64,000 nt of DNA from Prevotella sp. (GCA_017619755.1 JAFZRU010000052.1:1-64000); one strand, 5' to 3'. Numbered from the stretch's first letter, positions 43,189 through 52,659 are shown. Notes: a model not told the origin generated them from the letters alone. A program made the numbers and translations.

Positions 43189-43221
43189 AATGAGGAGTTG
43201 CGAATGTCGCAACTCCTCATT
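43189..43221 (+). terminator. Intrinsic terminator after the BspA-like gene
   Basis: A perfect 15-bp stem (AATGAGGAGTTGCGA / TCGCAACTCCTCATT) with a 3-nt loop, followed by TAATTTG. Confidence 0.85.
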
Positions 43222-43324
43222 TAATTTGATAGTCGATGACCTTTTTCATTTGCGGCACACTCTCTATATTAAAGCCCACTCTGTTTTCTCTACATTTAGA
43301 CCAGTGCTTGACTGATTTCATGAA

Positions 43325-44173
43325 TCATAATGCGTTGATTTGTTCGATGGTGAGACCTGTTATTTCTGTAATATCTTCGACAGCATAGCCCTTAGCCTTC
43401 ATCTTGCAGGCAGCATCGATGTCCTTTTGTCTTAATTTCGCCTCGGCTTGCAATAGCTTTTGTTCATATTCGTAGATCTCCGTCTTGCGTGTACTGATGG
43501 CATCCCAAAACTTGTCGTAGGCTCTCATTTCAGCTGGCGTGTAGGCGGCAACCTCCACAATCTTAAGGGCTTCGCTTACTTCGGGATTTTCCAACAGCTC
43601 GTCTGGTGCTTCCAGGGTGTTCTCGTTGATTTCGGTGAGGAAACGGAGCCATAGCACTTGCATCTTTTTCTCGGAGAAGGTGTGCGGCTGGAACTTCGGC
43701 AGTTCGATGAAAACGAGTTGCAGACCATCAATCACCTCGTCGGATTTCTCCTGATGCACCAACTGGTAGTGGTGATAGTAGCCATCGGCATCGATGTTCA
43801 TGGGTGCGTTGACGAAGTTGAGGGCATAGACGGGCTGCAACAGCTGGAACGGCTCACCAACCTCGGACTGCGCCACGTAGGCTTTTGAGGCATTGAGCAG
43901 AACACGCTTCTTGAACGATTCCGTCCATGTCATCTGCATTTCTACAATGAACTCACGTTTCTTGTTGTCGCGGCAACAGACATCGACGATGCTGTTCTTC
44001 TCTGCCTCCGTGCGACGAGGAATCTTCTCTGCTGGCCAGTATTCAATGCTCTCCACATACTCGTCATCTTTCAGTGGGAGTAGGGCGTTAAGCAGGCTGA
44101 TAACAAGGTTGGGATGCTCACCAAATATTTTCTTGAAAGTCAGGTCGGCTTTCGGATTCAAGTACTTTGCCAT
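43325..44173 (-). CDS. Rpn family / PD-(D/E)XK nuclease transposase-like protein
   Basis: Starting at MAKYLNPKADLTFKKIFGEHP, the 282-aa protein has the opening of the Rpn (recombination-promoting nuclease, PDDEXK_2) family. The catalytic pattern is seen in NSIVDVCCRD (Asp) and FIVEMQM (ExQ) at about residues 60-80. The C-terminal 60 residues are coiled-coil-like with KGYAVEDITEITGLTIEQI, typical of this family. Rpn proteins nick DNA and promote RecA-independent transfer; many copies occur in Bacteroidetes genomes. An earlier ATG at 44185 would leave only about 15 nt to the -7 box at 44200-44207, so I prefer 44173. Confidence 0.85.
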   Translation of the reverse strand: MAKYLNPKADLTFKKIFGEHPNLVISLLNALLPLKDDEYVESIEYWPAEKIPRRTEAEKNSIVDVCCRDNKKREFIVEMQMTWTESFKKRVLLNASKAYVAQSEVGEPFQLLQPVYALNFVNAPMNIDADGYYHHYQLVHQEKSDEVIDGLQLVFIELPKFQPHTFSEKKMQVLWLRFLTEINENTLEAPDELLENPEVSEALKIVEVAAYTPAEMRAYDKFWDAISTRKTEIYEYEQKLLQAEAKLRQKDIDAACKMKAKGYAVEDITEITGLTIEQINAL

Positions 44174-44199
44174 AGACGTATGCATTTAGAATTATGTCG

Positions 44200-44207
44200 C
44201 AAAGATA
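44200..44207 (-). promoter_or_regulatory. -7 box for the Rpn-type gene
   Basis: TATCTTTG on the minus strand, 26 nt before the ATG at 44173; no good -33. Confidence 0.5.
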
Positions 44208-44374
44208 CAACTTTTTTCGCAAACATGATGCGATTATGGCGTTTAATCTTACGAAATGCGGGCGAAACGACGAACGAAGCAAGTGTAAAGCGATGTAAAT
44301 GTAAGGGATGATGAGAAACGAAATGTTGGTTACTTTCCTCCCTTTTCAGCGTCTATTTTGAAAACACCAGTCTA

Positions 44375-45292
44375 ATGAAAAAGAAATACAGCGGCGTGGT
44401 GGTGCCCATGGTCACCCCCGTCACACATCAGGGTCGGCTCGATGTGGCCTCGGTAGAGAAAATCATCCAATTTTTCGCCGTCAACGGTGTGGCGCCACTA
44501 CTAATGGGCACCACCGGCGAGGGCAACTCCGTGAGCCGCTCAGACGGACTACTCATGGTGGAGACCGCCGTGAAAGCCGCCAAGGGTCACATACTCATTT
44601 ATGCCGGCCTCACCGGCAATTGTCTTGAAGAGCAATGCGCACAGGGCGAGGCATACAGCCGCGCCGGAGCTGACGTCATCGTGGCCACCCTCCCCACCTA
44701 CTACGCCCTTACCCCCGCTCAGATGGAGAACTATTACAAGACGCTGGCCGACAGCATCAACAAGCCGTTGATGATGTACAACATTCCCTCCACCACCCAC
44801 ATGAGCATCCAGATGGACGTGGTGCAACGCTTGGCCGACCACCCACGCATCGTGGGGTTGAAGGATTCCGAGCGTGATGCCGACCGCCTCTGCCGTCTGG
44901 CCGAATTTGCCCGTGACCGCGCCGACTTCTCCTTCTTCTGCGGATGCGCGGCCTTCTCTGCATTGACGCTGAAGGCAGGAGCCGATGGCATCGTGCCATC
45001 TTCGGGCAATTTCGCCCCCCACATTTGCGTGGAATTGTATCAGGCCGCTATCACGGGCGACGAAGAGAAGGCACAACGCTTCCAGACGGTCTGCGACGCC
45101 CTCGGAGAGGTCTATCAGAAAGGCCGTACTTTGGGGGAGAGCCTCGCCGCCCTCAAGGTGATGATGCAGACCAAGGGACTCTGCCAGCCGTGGATGCTCC
45201 CGCCACTCACCCGACTTGGCGAGGACGAAGAGAGGTCTGTGGCCTTCTTGACAGGGAGCATCATCAGTTCTTTGGGCATCCAGCCCTTTTGA
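44375..45292 (+). CDS. DapA/NAL-family aldolase (dihydrodipicolinate synthase family)
   Basis: The 305-aa TIM-barrel protein has GTTGEGNSVS (the substrate-carboxylate loop), MMYNIPS with Tyr135 and IVGLKDS with the Schiff-base Lys163, the full catalytic set of the class I pyruvate-type aldolases. It is unlikely to be the housekeeping DapA: it sits first in an operon with acid-sugar genes, so a 2-keto-3-deoxy or 2-keto acid-sugar aldolase or dehydratase is more likely. The symporter gene follows 21 nt later. Confidence 0.88.
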   Translation: MKKKYSGVVVPMVTPVTHQGRLDVASVEKIIQFFAVNGVAPLLMGTTGEGNSVSRSDGLLMVETAVKAAKGHILIYAGLTGNCLEEQCAQGEAYSRAGADVIVATLPTYYALTPAQMENYYKTLADSINKPLMMYNIPSTTHMSIQMDVVQRLADHPRIVGLKDSERDADRLCRLAEFARDRADFSFFCGCAAFSALTLKAGADGIVPSSGNFAPHICVELYQAAITGDEEKAQRFQTVCDALGEVYQKGRTLGESLAALKVMMQTKGLCQPWMLPPLTRLGEDEERSVAFLTGSIISSLGIQPF

Positions 45293-45313
45293 CCCATCAT
45301 CCATCCTGACATT

Positions 45314-46864
45314 ATGCATTGGATAGACTATCTCATCGTCATCGTCTCCATCGTGCTCGCCATCGGCATGGGCATGTTTTTCGCCCATAGGCAGAAGGAC
45401 ACCAACACCTATTTCGCCGGGGGAGGGCGCATTCCCGCATGGGCCGTGGGAATGTCCATCTTCGCCACACTCATCTCAAGCGTCACTTTCCTCGCCTACC
45501 CGGGCGCGGCATACGCCGACAACTGGATCCTCCTCGTCCAGGGACTGATGGTCCCCATCGTGTTGCTCGCACTCATCGGGGTCATCGTGCCGCTTTTCAG
45601 AAAGGTCATACGGCTCTCCACCTACGAGTATTTCGAGAGACGCTTTGGATTGTTCGCACGTCTTTACAGTTCCCTGGCTTTCACCCTCGGGCATTTCTCC
45701 AAGTCGGGCACCGTCTTCTTCCTCGTGTCCATGGCTCTCGCCACCTTCCTCAACATCGACATCTACACCATCGTCCTTGTCCTCGGAGTCACCATCATCA
45801 TCCTCACGCTCCTCGGAGGCATGGAGGCCATCGTGTGGATGGATGTCGTGCAGGGAGCGCTCCTCATCGGCGGCGGTCTCATCTGCGCAGCGTTGCTGCT
45901 CTTCCTGCCCGAGGGAGGGCCGGCGGAGGTGATGCGCATAGCCGCCGAGAACGACAAAATTGGTTTCGGGCCATACGATTGGGACCTCACCCAACTCACC
46001 TTCCTCGTCATGGTGCTCAACGGCATCTTCTACGCCTTGCAGAAATACGGCACCGACCAGACGATTGTGCAGCGATACCTCGCGGCAAAGAGCGACCGCG
46101 AGGCGAAGAAGGCCGCCTTCATCGGCGTGCTTATGAGCGTTCCTATATGGGCCCTCTTCATGTTCATTGGCACGTGCCTCTTCGCATACTATCATGCGGC
46201 AGGAGCACCGCCCTTGCCCGCCGACATCAATGCCGACGAGGTGTTCCCCTATTTCATCGGCAACGAACTGCCCGTGGGCATACGCGGCCTCATCATCGCA
46301 GCACTCGCCGCAGCGGCCATCTCCAGCCTCGACGCAGACCTCAACTGCATCTCGGCCATCGCCGTGCAGGACTATTACGCACGCTTCAAGCCAGGCAGCA
46401 CCGACAAGCAGCAGCTGCGCTTCGGAAAACACATGGTGGTGGTGGCGGGACTGGGAGCCATTGGCGTGGCATGCCTCTACATCTCATGGGGAGGGGAGGG
46501 TGTCCTGGGAGCACTCTTCTCGCTCTATGCCATCTTTTCCGCCGGCATCGTGGGCATCTTCATGCTCGGTCTTTTCAGCCGACGCGCCAACAAGCAGGGT
46601 CTGTACATCGGCATCGCCGCCGCCGTGCTGTTCACCGCCTACGCCGTGCTGACCTCCACCAAGGTGGACATCAACGGAGACGGCACCAAGGACATCCTCC
46701 TCGATTTGGGAGAGTGGAATTTCTCCCATCACAAGTACATGCTCGGGGTGTATAGCCACCTCATCGTGCTTGTCGTGGGATATGCCGCCAGCTTCCTCTT
46801 CAACACACCGTTGGCCGACAAGGAACTCACCATCTACGGTTATTTTTCCAAGGACAAAAAGTAA
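45314..46864 (+). CDS. Sodium:solute symporter (SSS family)
   Basis: The 516-aa protein has 13-14 hydrophobic helices, starting with IDYLIVIVSIVLAIGMGMFFA, then the SSS hallmarks TYFAGGGRIPAWAVGMSIFAT and SSVTFLAYPG. GGMEAIVWMDVVQG and YGTDQTIVQRYLAAKSDREAKKA are further family marks. In this operon it most likely imports the acid sugar that the later enzymes degrade, using a sodium gradient. It ends 18 nt before pdxA2. Confidence 0.9.
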   Translation: MHWIDYLIVIVSIVLAIGMGMFFAHRQKDTNTYFAGGGRIPAWAVGMSIFATLISSVTFLAYPGAAYADNWILLVQGLMVPIVLLALIGVIVPLFRKVIRLSTYEYFERRFGLFARLYSSLAFTLGHFSKSGTVFFLVSMALATFLNIDIYTIVLVLGVTIIILTLLGGMEAIVWMDVVQGALLIGGGLICAALLLFLPEGGPAEVMRIAAENDKIGFGPYDWDLTQLTFLVMVLNGIFYALQKYGTDQTIVQRYLAAKSDREAKKAAFIGVLMSVPIWALFMFIGTCLFAYYHAAGAPPLPADINADEVFPYFIGNELPVGIRGLIIAALAAAAISSLDADLNCISAIAVQDYYARFKPGSTDKQQLRFGKHMVVVAGLGAIGVACLYISWGGEGVLGALFSLYAIFSAGIVGIFMLGLFSRRANKQGLYIGIAAAVLFTAYAVLTSTKVDINGDGTKDILLDLGEWNFSHHKYMLGVYSHLIVLVVGYAASFLFNTPLADKELTIYGYFSKDKK

Positions 46865-46882
46865 TCTCACAACATTCACACC

Positions 46883-47917
46883 ATGCTACCCATTTTAGCC
46901 ATCACCATGGGCGACCCCGCGGGCATAGGACCCGAAATCGTGGCACGCGCCCTCAGCCATCTGGAAACCTACCAGAAATGCCGGCCCATTGTCACCGGCG
47001 ATGCGGAGATGATGCGAAAGGCCGTGGCCCTGCTTGGTCTGCGCCTTAAGGTGAACGCCGTGGAGAGGGTGGAGGACGCGCGCTTTGAATATGGCGTCAT
47101 CGATGTCTTCCACCTGCCTTGTATCGACACCGACACCTTCGAATATGGAAAGGTGGCGGCACAATGCGGACACGCCGCCTTCATCGCCATCAAGAAGGCC
47201 ATCGACCTGGCCATGGAGGGAGAGGTGGACGGCACCGTCACGGCGCCGCTCAACAAGGAGGCCCTCAACCTGGCCGGCCACCATTTTGACGGCCACACGG
47301 AGATGTACGCCACCTTCACCCATACGAAGAAATACGCCATGCTCTTGGCCGACGAGCGGCTGAGGGTCATCCACGTTTCCACCCATGTGCCGCTGCGCAA
47401 GGCATGCGACCTGGTGAAAAAGGAGCGTATCATAGAGGTCACCGAACTCATCGACGACGCTTGTAGGCAGTTTGGCATCAGCCAACCGAGGATAGGCATT
47501 GCCGGCCTCAACCCGCACTCCAGCGACAACGGCCTCTTCGGAGACGAGGAGGCACTGGAAATCACCCCTGCCGTGGAGGAACTCAAAAGGAGGGGCTTCG
47601 ACGTCGTGGGCCCCGTGCCGCCGGACACCCTCTTCGCCAAGGCCAAGTGCGGGCAGTTTGACGGGTGCGTGGCGATGTATCACGACCAAGGGCACATCCC
47701 CTTCAAGGTGGTGGGCTTCAACTGGAATCCCGAAACGGGGAAGATGGACAGCGTGAAGGGGGTGAACATCACCCTCGGACTGCCCATCATTCGCGTGTCG
47801 GTGGACCATGGTACGGCCTTCGACGTGGCAGGAAAGGGAGTGGCCAGCGAGGATGCCATGATGGTGTCCATCGACTACGCCACGAAGATGGCCATCAATA
47901 GGAAGAACAGAAAATGA
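46883..47917 (+). CDS. pdxA2: PdxA2-type 4-phosphate sugar-acid dehydrogenase
   Basis: The 344-aa protein opens with the PdxA motif ITMGDPAGIGPEI and carries metal-ligand His motifs in HFDGHTEMYATF, GLNPHSSDNGLFGDEE and MYHDQGHIPFKV. It is homologous to 4-hydroxythreonine-4-phosphate dehydrogenase of vitamin B6 synthesis, but the next gene, overlapping by 4 nt, encodes a four-carbon acid sugar kinase. In characterised systems this pairing makes it a D-threonate/D-erythronate 4-phosphate dehydrogenase that oxidises and decarboxylates to dihydroxyacetone phosphate. The exact substrate stereochemistry cannot be read from sequence. Confidence 0.88.
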   Translation: MLPILAITMGDPAGIGPEIVARALSHLETYQKCRPIVTGDAEMMRKAVALLGLRLKVNAVERVEDARFEYGVIDVFHLPCIDTDTFEYGKVAAQCGHAAFIAIKKAIDLAMEGEVDGTVTAPLNKEALNLAGHHFDGHTEMYATFTHTKKYAMLLADERLRVIHVSTHVPLRKACDLVKKERIIEVTELIDDACRQFGISQPRIGIAGLNPHSSDNGLFGDEEALEITPAVEELKRRGFDVVGPVPPDTLFAKAKCGQFDGCVAMYHDQGHIPFKVVGFNWNPETGKMDSVKGVNITLGLPIIRVSVDHGTAFDVAGKGVASEDAMMVSIDYATKMAINRKNRK

Positions 47918-49023
47918 CCATCGTCATCGCCGACGACATCACCGGGGCGGCAGAGATGGCTGGCATCGCTTGCTCCCACGGACTAAGCACCTCTTTGCTC
48001 ACAGAAAGGGCGGGGGGCGCGCCGTCGTGCGAGGTGCTTGTCATCGCCACCGACACACGCTCGATGACGGAGGAAGAGGCGGTGGCAGAACTTGGGGAAT
48101 GGCTTCGGTGGATGGGAGAACAGGGGTTGCTCGTCAGGCAGCACACTTTTTTCAAAAAGACGGATTCCGCTCTCCGGGGACATGTCGTGGCGGAGTTGCG
48201 CACGATGATGGCCGCCATGGGCGTACAACAGGCGTGTTTGGTACCGGCCAACCCCTCCAAGGGGAGGGTGGTGAGAGACGGGGTGTTTCTCATCGACGGC
48301 GTTCCCATCAGCAGGACACTTTTCGCAAGCGACCCGGAGTTTCCGGCTGTCTCTTCGCGCCTCACGGAGAGGTTTCCCGATGCGGAGGCTTGCGGCATCG
48401 CTATGCCCGACGCCGACACGGTGGAGGCAGTGGAGGGCATCATGGGGCATTGTCAAGAAGACACGTTGATGGCAGGTGCTGCAGACATGTTCGCTGCCTT
48501 GCTTCGAAAAAATTATGGTCTAAAAGGGGATGTGCCGTGCAATATGGGGTTCCCCGCCTCTCTTGTCTCCCCGAAAACCACTCTTGTCGTCTGCGGAAGT
48601 ACGCAGAGCCAGCCTCAACAATGGCATTTGCCCAAGGCGGCGATGCCCTCCGATGTGTATGAAGGACGGGAGGAGGCGGCATCGTGGACGGCGGCGGCAC
48701 TTCCTCTTTACGACAAGACGCAGGGGCTCCTGTTGCACATCCCCTTCTATCATCTCACGGGGAGGGAGGTGGCCGTGAGGTTGCGCCATGCCACGGCGGA
48801 GGTCGTGGCGGCAGTGGTGGAGGTGTGCCATCCTGCGCATCTTGTCATCGAAGGGGGTGCTACGGCTTTTTGCTGCCTCCACGCCTTGGGATGGCGTACT
48901 TTCAGCATCGTCAGGCAGATATCCCCGGGGGTGGTGACGATGGCGGAAGAGCATGACACCTTGGTCACACTCAAGCCCGGTAGTTATCCATGGGGTGATG
49001 GCTTACATCAATTTGCTTTGTAG
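47914..49023 (+). CDS. Four-carbon acid sugar kinase (formerly DUF1537)
   Basis: The 369-aa protein has the N-terminal domain motifs IADDITGAAEMA and FFKKTDSALRGHV and the C-terminal nucleotide-binding part with LVVCGSTQSQ and LVIEGGATAF. These are typical of the kinase family that phosphorylates D-threonate, D-erythronate or related acids at O4. It is somewhat short (about 420 aa is common). The ATGA overlap with pdxA2 argues for coupled translation and a two-step pathway: kinase, then dehydrogenase/decarboxylase. Confidence 0.88.
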   Translation: MTIVIADDITGAAEMAGIACSHGLSTSLLTERAGGAPSCEVLVIATDTRSMTEEEAVAELGEWLRWMGEQGLLVRQHTFFKKTDSALRGHVVAELRTMMAAMGVQQACLVPANPSKGRVVRDGVFLIDGVPISRTLFASDPEFPAVSSRLTERFPDAEACGIAMPDADTVEAVEGIMGHCQEDTLMAGAADMFAALLRKNYGLKGDVPCNMGFPASLVSPKTTLVVCGSTQSQPQQWHLPKAAMPSDVYEGREEAASWTAAALPLYDKTQGLLLHIPFYHLTGREVAVRLRHATAEVVAAVVEVCHPAHLVIEGGATAFCCLHALGWRTFSIVRQISPGVVTMAEEHDTLVTLKPGSYPWGDGLHQFAL

Positions 49024-49025
49024 TC

Positions 49026-49694
49026 ATGATACAGAAGGAATGTGCTTTTGAGACGCTGAATGTCAACCCCGAAGAAGTATATGTCGAGATGGGGTATGGC
49101 GGCGCACTGCCCGACGAACAGGTGGTTCGAGAGGTGGCATGGGCGTTGGAGGAGGTTGCTCAGATGACGAGACCGAGGTTTTGCTACCGTGTGGTGAAAG
49201 GGGTGTTGGACGAGCGTCCTCCTCGATTGTGGATAGGGGAGACTTGCTTGGAAGTGGGTGGCGTCATTGCAAGGCAGTTGCGAGGCAGCGAGGCGTTCGC
49301 CTTGTTCGTGGCTACGGCTGGGAGTGAATATGATGAATGGTGCAAGCGGCAGGATGACGTGTTGCGGGCCTTTGTTGTCAGCACCATCGGTTCGGTGGTG
49401 GTGGAGCGGTGTGCCGACTTGATGGAGAAAACCCTCCAGGGTGCCATTGAAAAATTAGGATGGCTTCACACCAACCGCTTCTCGCCCGGCTATTGCGGAT
49501 GGGATGTCAAGGGGCAGCACCAGTTGTTCTCCCTCTTGGACCCAGCCCCTTGTGGTGTCACCCTCACTGAGGGGGCCATGATGCACCCCGTCAAGTCTGT
49601 CAGCGGAGTGGTGGGTGTAGGGGCTGCAGTGCGCCGTCATCCCTACACTTGCGGCCTGTGCAATATGGAGAATTGCTACAAGAGAAAGCCATGA
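49026..49694 (+). CDS. Stand-alone B12-dependent methionine synthase activation-domain protein
   Basis: The 222-aa protein matches the C-terminal reactivation domain of MetH: the SAM-binding loop RFSPGYCGWDVKGQHQLF and MMHPVKSVSGVVG are present. It ends in a Cys-rich tail CGLCNMENCYKRK, often seen in stand-alone versions. It would reactivate an oxidised corrinoid enzyme with SAM and a reductant; the cognate corrinoid protein is not in this window. It starts 2 nt after the kinase stop, so it is the fifth gene of the acid-sugar operon, although its function has no obvious link to it. Confidence 0.85.
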   Translation: MIQKECAFETLNVNPEEVYVEMGYGGALPDEQVVREVAWALEEVAQMTRPRFCYRVVKGVLDERPPRLWIGETCLEVGGVIARQLRGSEAFALFVATAGSEYDEWCKRQDDVLRAFVVSTIGSVVVERCADLMEKTLQGAIEKLGWLHTNRFSPGYCGWDVKGQHQLFSLLDPAPCGVTLTEGAMMHPVKSVSGVVGVGAAVRRHPYTCGLCNMENCYKRKP

Positions 49695-49772
49695 AATGGT
49701 TCGTTTTTGTAACAAAATGAACAATAAACATAATAATCTCTTCAGTTTTTCACATTGTTGGCAAAAAAGTTA

Positions 49773-49780
49773 TATATTTG
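49773..49780 (+). promoter_or_regulatory. -7 box for the second BspA-like gene
   Basis: TATATTTG, about 90 nt before the ATG at 49871. TTG triplets upstream are at non-standard spacing. Confidence 0.45.
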
Positions 49781-49870
49781 CACAAGAATCTACGTGTGTA
49801 ATGACCTACGTCAGGAATCTTCACCTAATACAACTTTTTCACTATCTAACAAACATAAAAAACAGCAACT

Positions 49871-52621
49871 ATGAATATGAAATCACTAACTAAAACCAAT
49901 AAGTATGTCGTGCGGGCGGCCAGGATGGCACCCGGCACGAGGATGATGCGCACAGCGTTGATATTACTCGTTGCCCTGCTGGCATGGCCGATGGGATTAT
50001 TTGCCCAAGGATGGGGCCAATACCAAGAGGGCGACTGGGGGTATGATTTGGGTGACCATAATAGTGTTGTCTTGCAAAAATATCATGGTTCCGCTACCGA
50101 AGTCACCACACCGGAAACATTGGGGGGACATCCCGTAGTTGAAATAGGAGGGAGCTGTTTTGCTGGGAATAAAGACATGACCAGCATAATCATCACTAAT
50201 GGCATCGTGAAAATAGGAGAGGATGCTTTTACTGGGTGCCATTCCCTGACCAACATCTCATTTCCCATTACCATCTTGGAAATAGGAAATGGGGCTTTCT
50301 GCAATTGTACGGCACTGACCTCTGTCACACTTCCGGAACGTCTCGGCAAGGTCGAGAATAATCTGTTTAATGGATGCACCAAACTCGAAGGCGTGACCAT
50401 TCCTAACAGTGTGACAAGCATAGGGGAATTCGCTTTCTATGAATGTGCCAACCTGGAATCCGTCACCATCGGCAACGGCGTGACAACCATCGGGGAAAGT
50501 GCTTTCAGAAACTGCACCAGTCTGAAAAGCATCACCCTTCCCAATAGCGTCACTGAGATAGTTAATTATGCCTTTGATAATAGTGGACTGACCGATGTGA
50601 ATTATGCGGGCACAAAGGCTCAGTGGAACAAGGTCAAGATAACTCCAATATACGCATTTGCTGAAATTTCACCCGCTCCCACCATCCACTGGCTCTGCAC
50701 CGCCACCTTTGATATGCAGGGTGTGGGCACTGCACCAGAAGCGCAGGCGGTCTATTCTGGCAATCCCGTCTCGGCACCGACACCGGCACCTACCGCACAG
50801 GGCTATACTTTCGGTGGATGGTACGCCAATGCTGCCTGCACCACCGCCTACGATTTCACTAAGAAACTCGATGACAACATCACCATCTATGCCAAGTGGA
50901 CTCCGCTTGAAAACACCATCACCTTCGACACCGGAGGCAAGGGCACGACACCCGAAAGTCAGACATTGTGGTCGGGCGGCACCGTGACCGAGCCAGAGGT
51001 GCAGTTCGTCGGAGAGGCAGGTTATGAGGAAGGCATCGAGGGGTGGTACACAGACGCCGGCCGCACCCAGGCCTACGACTTCAGCACGCCCGTTGACCAT
51101 ACCATGACGCTCTACGCCAAATGGGTTGCTGCCGGCCATGCCACCATCAGCGTGACGAATGCCGAGGGCGGCACCTGCACGCTGACCGACGTGAAGGGAA
51201 GGACGTTTGCCGACGGACTTATCATACCAGGCATCCATACGCTGACGGTCACACCTAACGATGGCTACTCATTCAGCGGCTCTTATACGCTGACGAACCA
51301 CAACAACGGCATATCGACATCTATCACCAAGATCTACGGCAGCGCAACAAAGGCATATCCGCTCGACCTGACAACAGCGGACGCAGCCACCAGCGTCACG
51401 TTCAGCACACAGTCCATCCTGACCGTTACCAGACGGGCTGACGACGCGAGTGTGCTAAGCAAGGTGACGTGGAGCGTCGTTGACAACCAGGCACCCACCA
51501 CGTCGTACGGTAACGGCAGTCCCATCCCTCATGCCAGCGGTCCGTACGGAACGGTTGCCACGGACTTCGGCATCCGCTTGGACGTAGATTTGGGCAATCT
51601 AAGCGGCTATGCTTTCACGGCCACCATCATCGACAGGGGCAAGGGCACGACGATATATAAGAATTCCTACGACGGGACATCGTTCCTGATTCAGCCCTTC
51701 GGCAGCATCGACATCGACCTGTATGTTTACCAGATACCAGCTATCACGCTGCAGGATGGCGCTGACAATAGCACGACGCTCGCGGAGAACGTGGGCATAG
51801 CGGCCGGCAGCATCACCCTCAACGGTCGTACGCTCTACAAGGACGGCAAGTGGAACACGCTGTGCCTGCCGTTTGACGTGAAAGACGGCGACACCAGCGA
51901 CGGCATCTCATTCACGGGCACACCCTTGGAGGGAGCCACCGTCATGTTTCTCAAGACCTCGAAAACGAACGGCTCTGGCTTCGACAGCGAGGCGGGCACC
52001 CTGACGCTGAACTTCACCGCCACGACGAGCATCGCCGCCGGCAGGGCATACATCGTGAAGTGGCCGAAGCCCACCGACTATGAGGGCCACGAGAACATCT
52101 ACGACATCAGCAACCCTGCGTTTGCGAATGTCTCCATCAGCAGCACTGCGCCGTCGCCCTCGACCAGCTACGACAAGAATGTGACGTTCACGGGCTGCTA
52201 CTCGCCCGTGAGTCTCGCCGCTGGCGACAAGTCGGTGTTCTTTATCGATGGCAACAAGTTCTATTATCCCGCTGCCTCGATGAGCATCGACGCATTCAGA
52301 GGCCGGTTCCAGTTGGTCACTGCCTCGACAGACGTCAGCACGGGCGATGTGAACGGCGACGGGGTCATCTCCGTGACCGACGTGACCTTCCTCGTGGATA
52401 AAATCCTGGGCAACGTCAATGACAACTTCATCATCGAGAATGCCGACATCAACGGCGACGGTTTCATCTCCGTTTCCGACGTGACAGCATTGGTGGACAT
52501 CATCCTGGGCAACGACAGCAGCACCATCACCATCACCATCGTGACCAACCTCGATGACAGCCCCGTCACCTTCGGCGGTGGCGGCAGCGGCCCGGCCAGG
52601 GTAAGTAAAAACCTCAAATGA
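49871..52621 (+). CDS. BspA-like LRR protein with Listeria-Bacteroides repeats and C-terminal dockerin
   Basis: The 916-aa protein has a long N-region before a signal peptide core (RTALILLVALLAWPMGLFAQ, about 27-46); shorter starts at 49925 or 49943 are possible. LRR_5 repeats of the IGEDAFTGCHSLTNISFP type occupy about 85-245. Two InlB-B/Listeria-Bacteroides repeats follow (FGGWYANAACTTAYDF...IYAKW and the EGWYTDAGRTQAYDF copy, about 275-420). A beta-rich region of unknown type leads to dockerin-like calcium loops (DVNGDGVISVTDVTFLVDKI and DINGDGFISVSDVTALVDII, about 825-882). It is secreted; likely adhesive. Confidence 0.85.
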   Translation: MNMKSLTKTNKYVVRAARMAPGTRMMRTALILLVALLAWPMGLFAQGWGQYQEGDWGYDLGDHNSVVLQKYHGSATEVTTPETLGGHPVVEIGGSCFAGNKDMTSIIITNGIVKIGEDAFTGCHSLTNISFPITILEIGNGAFCNCTALTSVTLPERLGKVENNLFNGCTKLEGVTIPNSVTSIGEFAFYECANLESVTIGNGVTTIGESAFRNCTSLKSITLPNSVTEIVNYAFDNSGLTDVNYAGTKAQWNKVKITPIYAFAEISPAPTIHWLCTATFDMQGVGTAPEAQAVYSGNPVSAPTPAPTAQGYTFGGWYANAACTTAYDFTKKLDDNITIYAKWTPLENTITFDTGGKGTTPESQTLWSGGTVTEPEVQFVGEAGYEEGIEGWYTDAGRTQAYDFSTPVDHTMTLYAKWVAAGHATISVTNAEGGTCTLTDVKGRTFADGLIIPGIHTLTVTPNDGYSFSGSYTLTNHNNGISTSITKIYGSATKAYPLDLTTADAATSVTFSTQSILTVTRRADDASVLSKVTWSVVDNQAPTTSYGNGSPIPHASGPYGTVATDFGIRLDVDLGNLSGYAFTATIIDRGKGTTIYKNSYDGTSFLIQPFGSIDIDLYVYQIPAITLQDGADNSTTLAENVGIAAGSITLNGRTLYKDGKWNTLCLPFDVKDGDTSDGISFTGTPLEGATVMFLKTSKTNGSGFDSEAGTLTLNFTATTSIAAGRAYIVKWPKPTDYEGHENIYDISNPAFANVSISSTAPSPSTSYDKNVTFTGCYSPVSLAAGDKSVFFIDGNKFYYPAASMSIDAFRGRFQLVTASTDVSTGDVNGDGVISVTDVTFLVDKILGNVNDNFIIENADINGDGFISVSDVTALVDIILGNDSSTITITIVTNLDDSPVTFGGGGSGPARVSKNLK

Positions 52622-52659
52622 TATTGTCCTTTCTTTGAATGCAATTCATCCTCACAGCA

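Noticed and set aside
46883-47917. Calling the PdxA homolog the vitamin B6 enzyme
   Set aside because: Its 4-nt overlap with a four-carbon acid sugar kinase and the symporter context favour the catabolic PdxA2 role.
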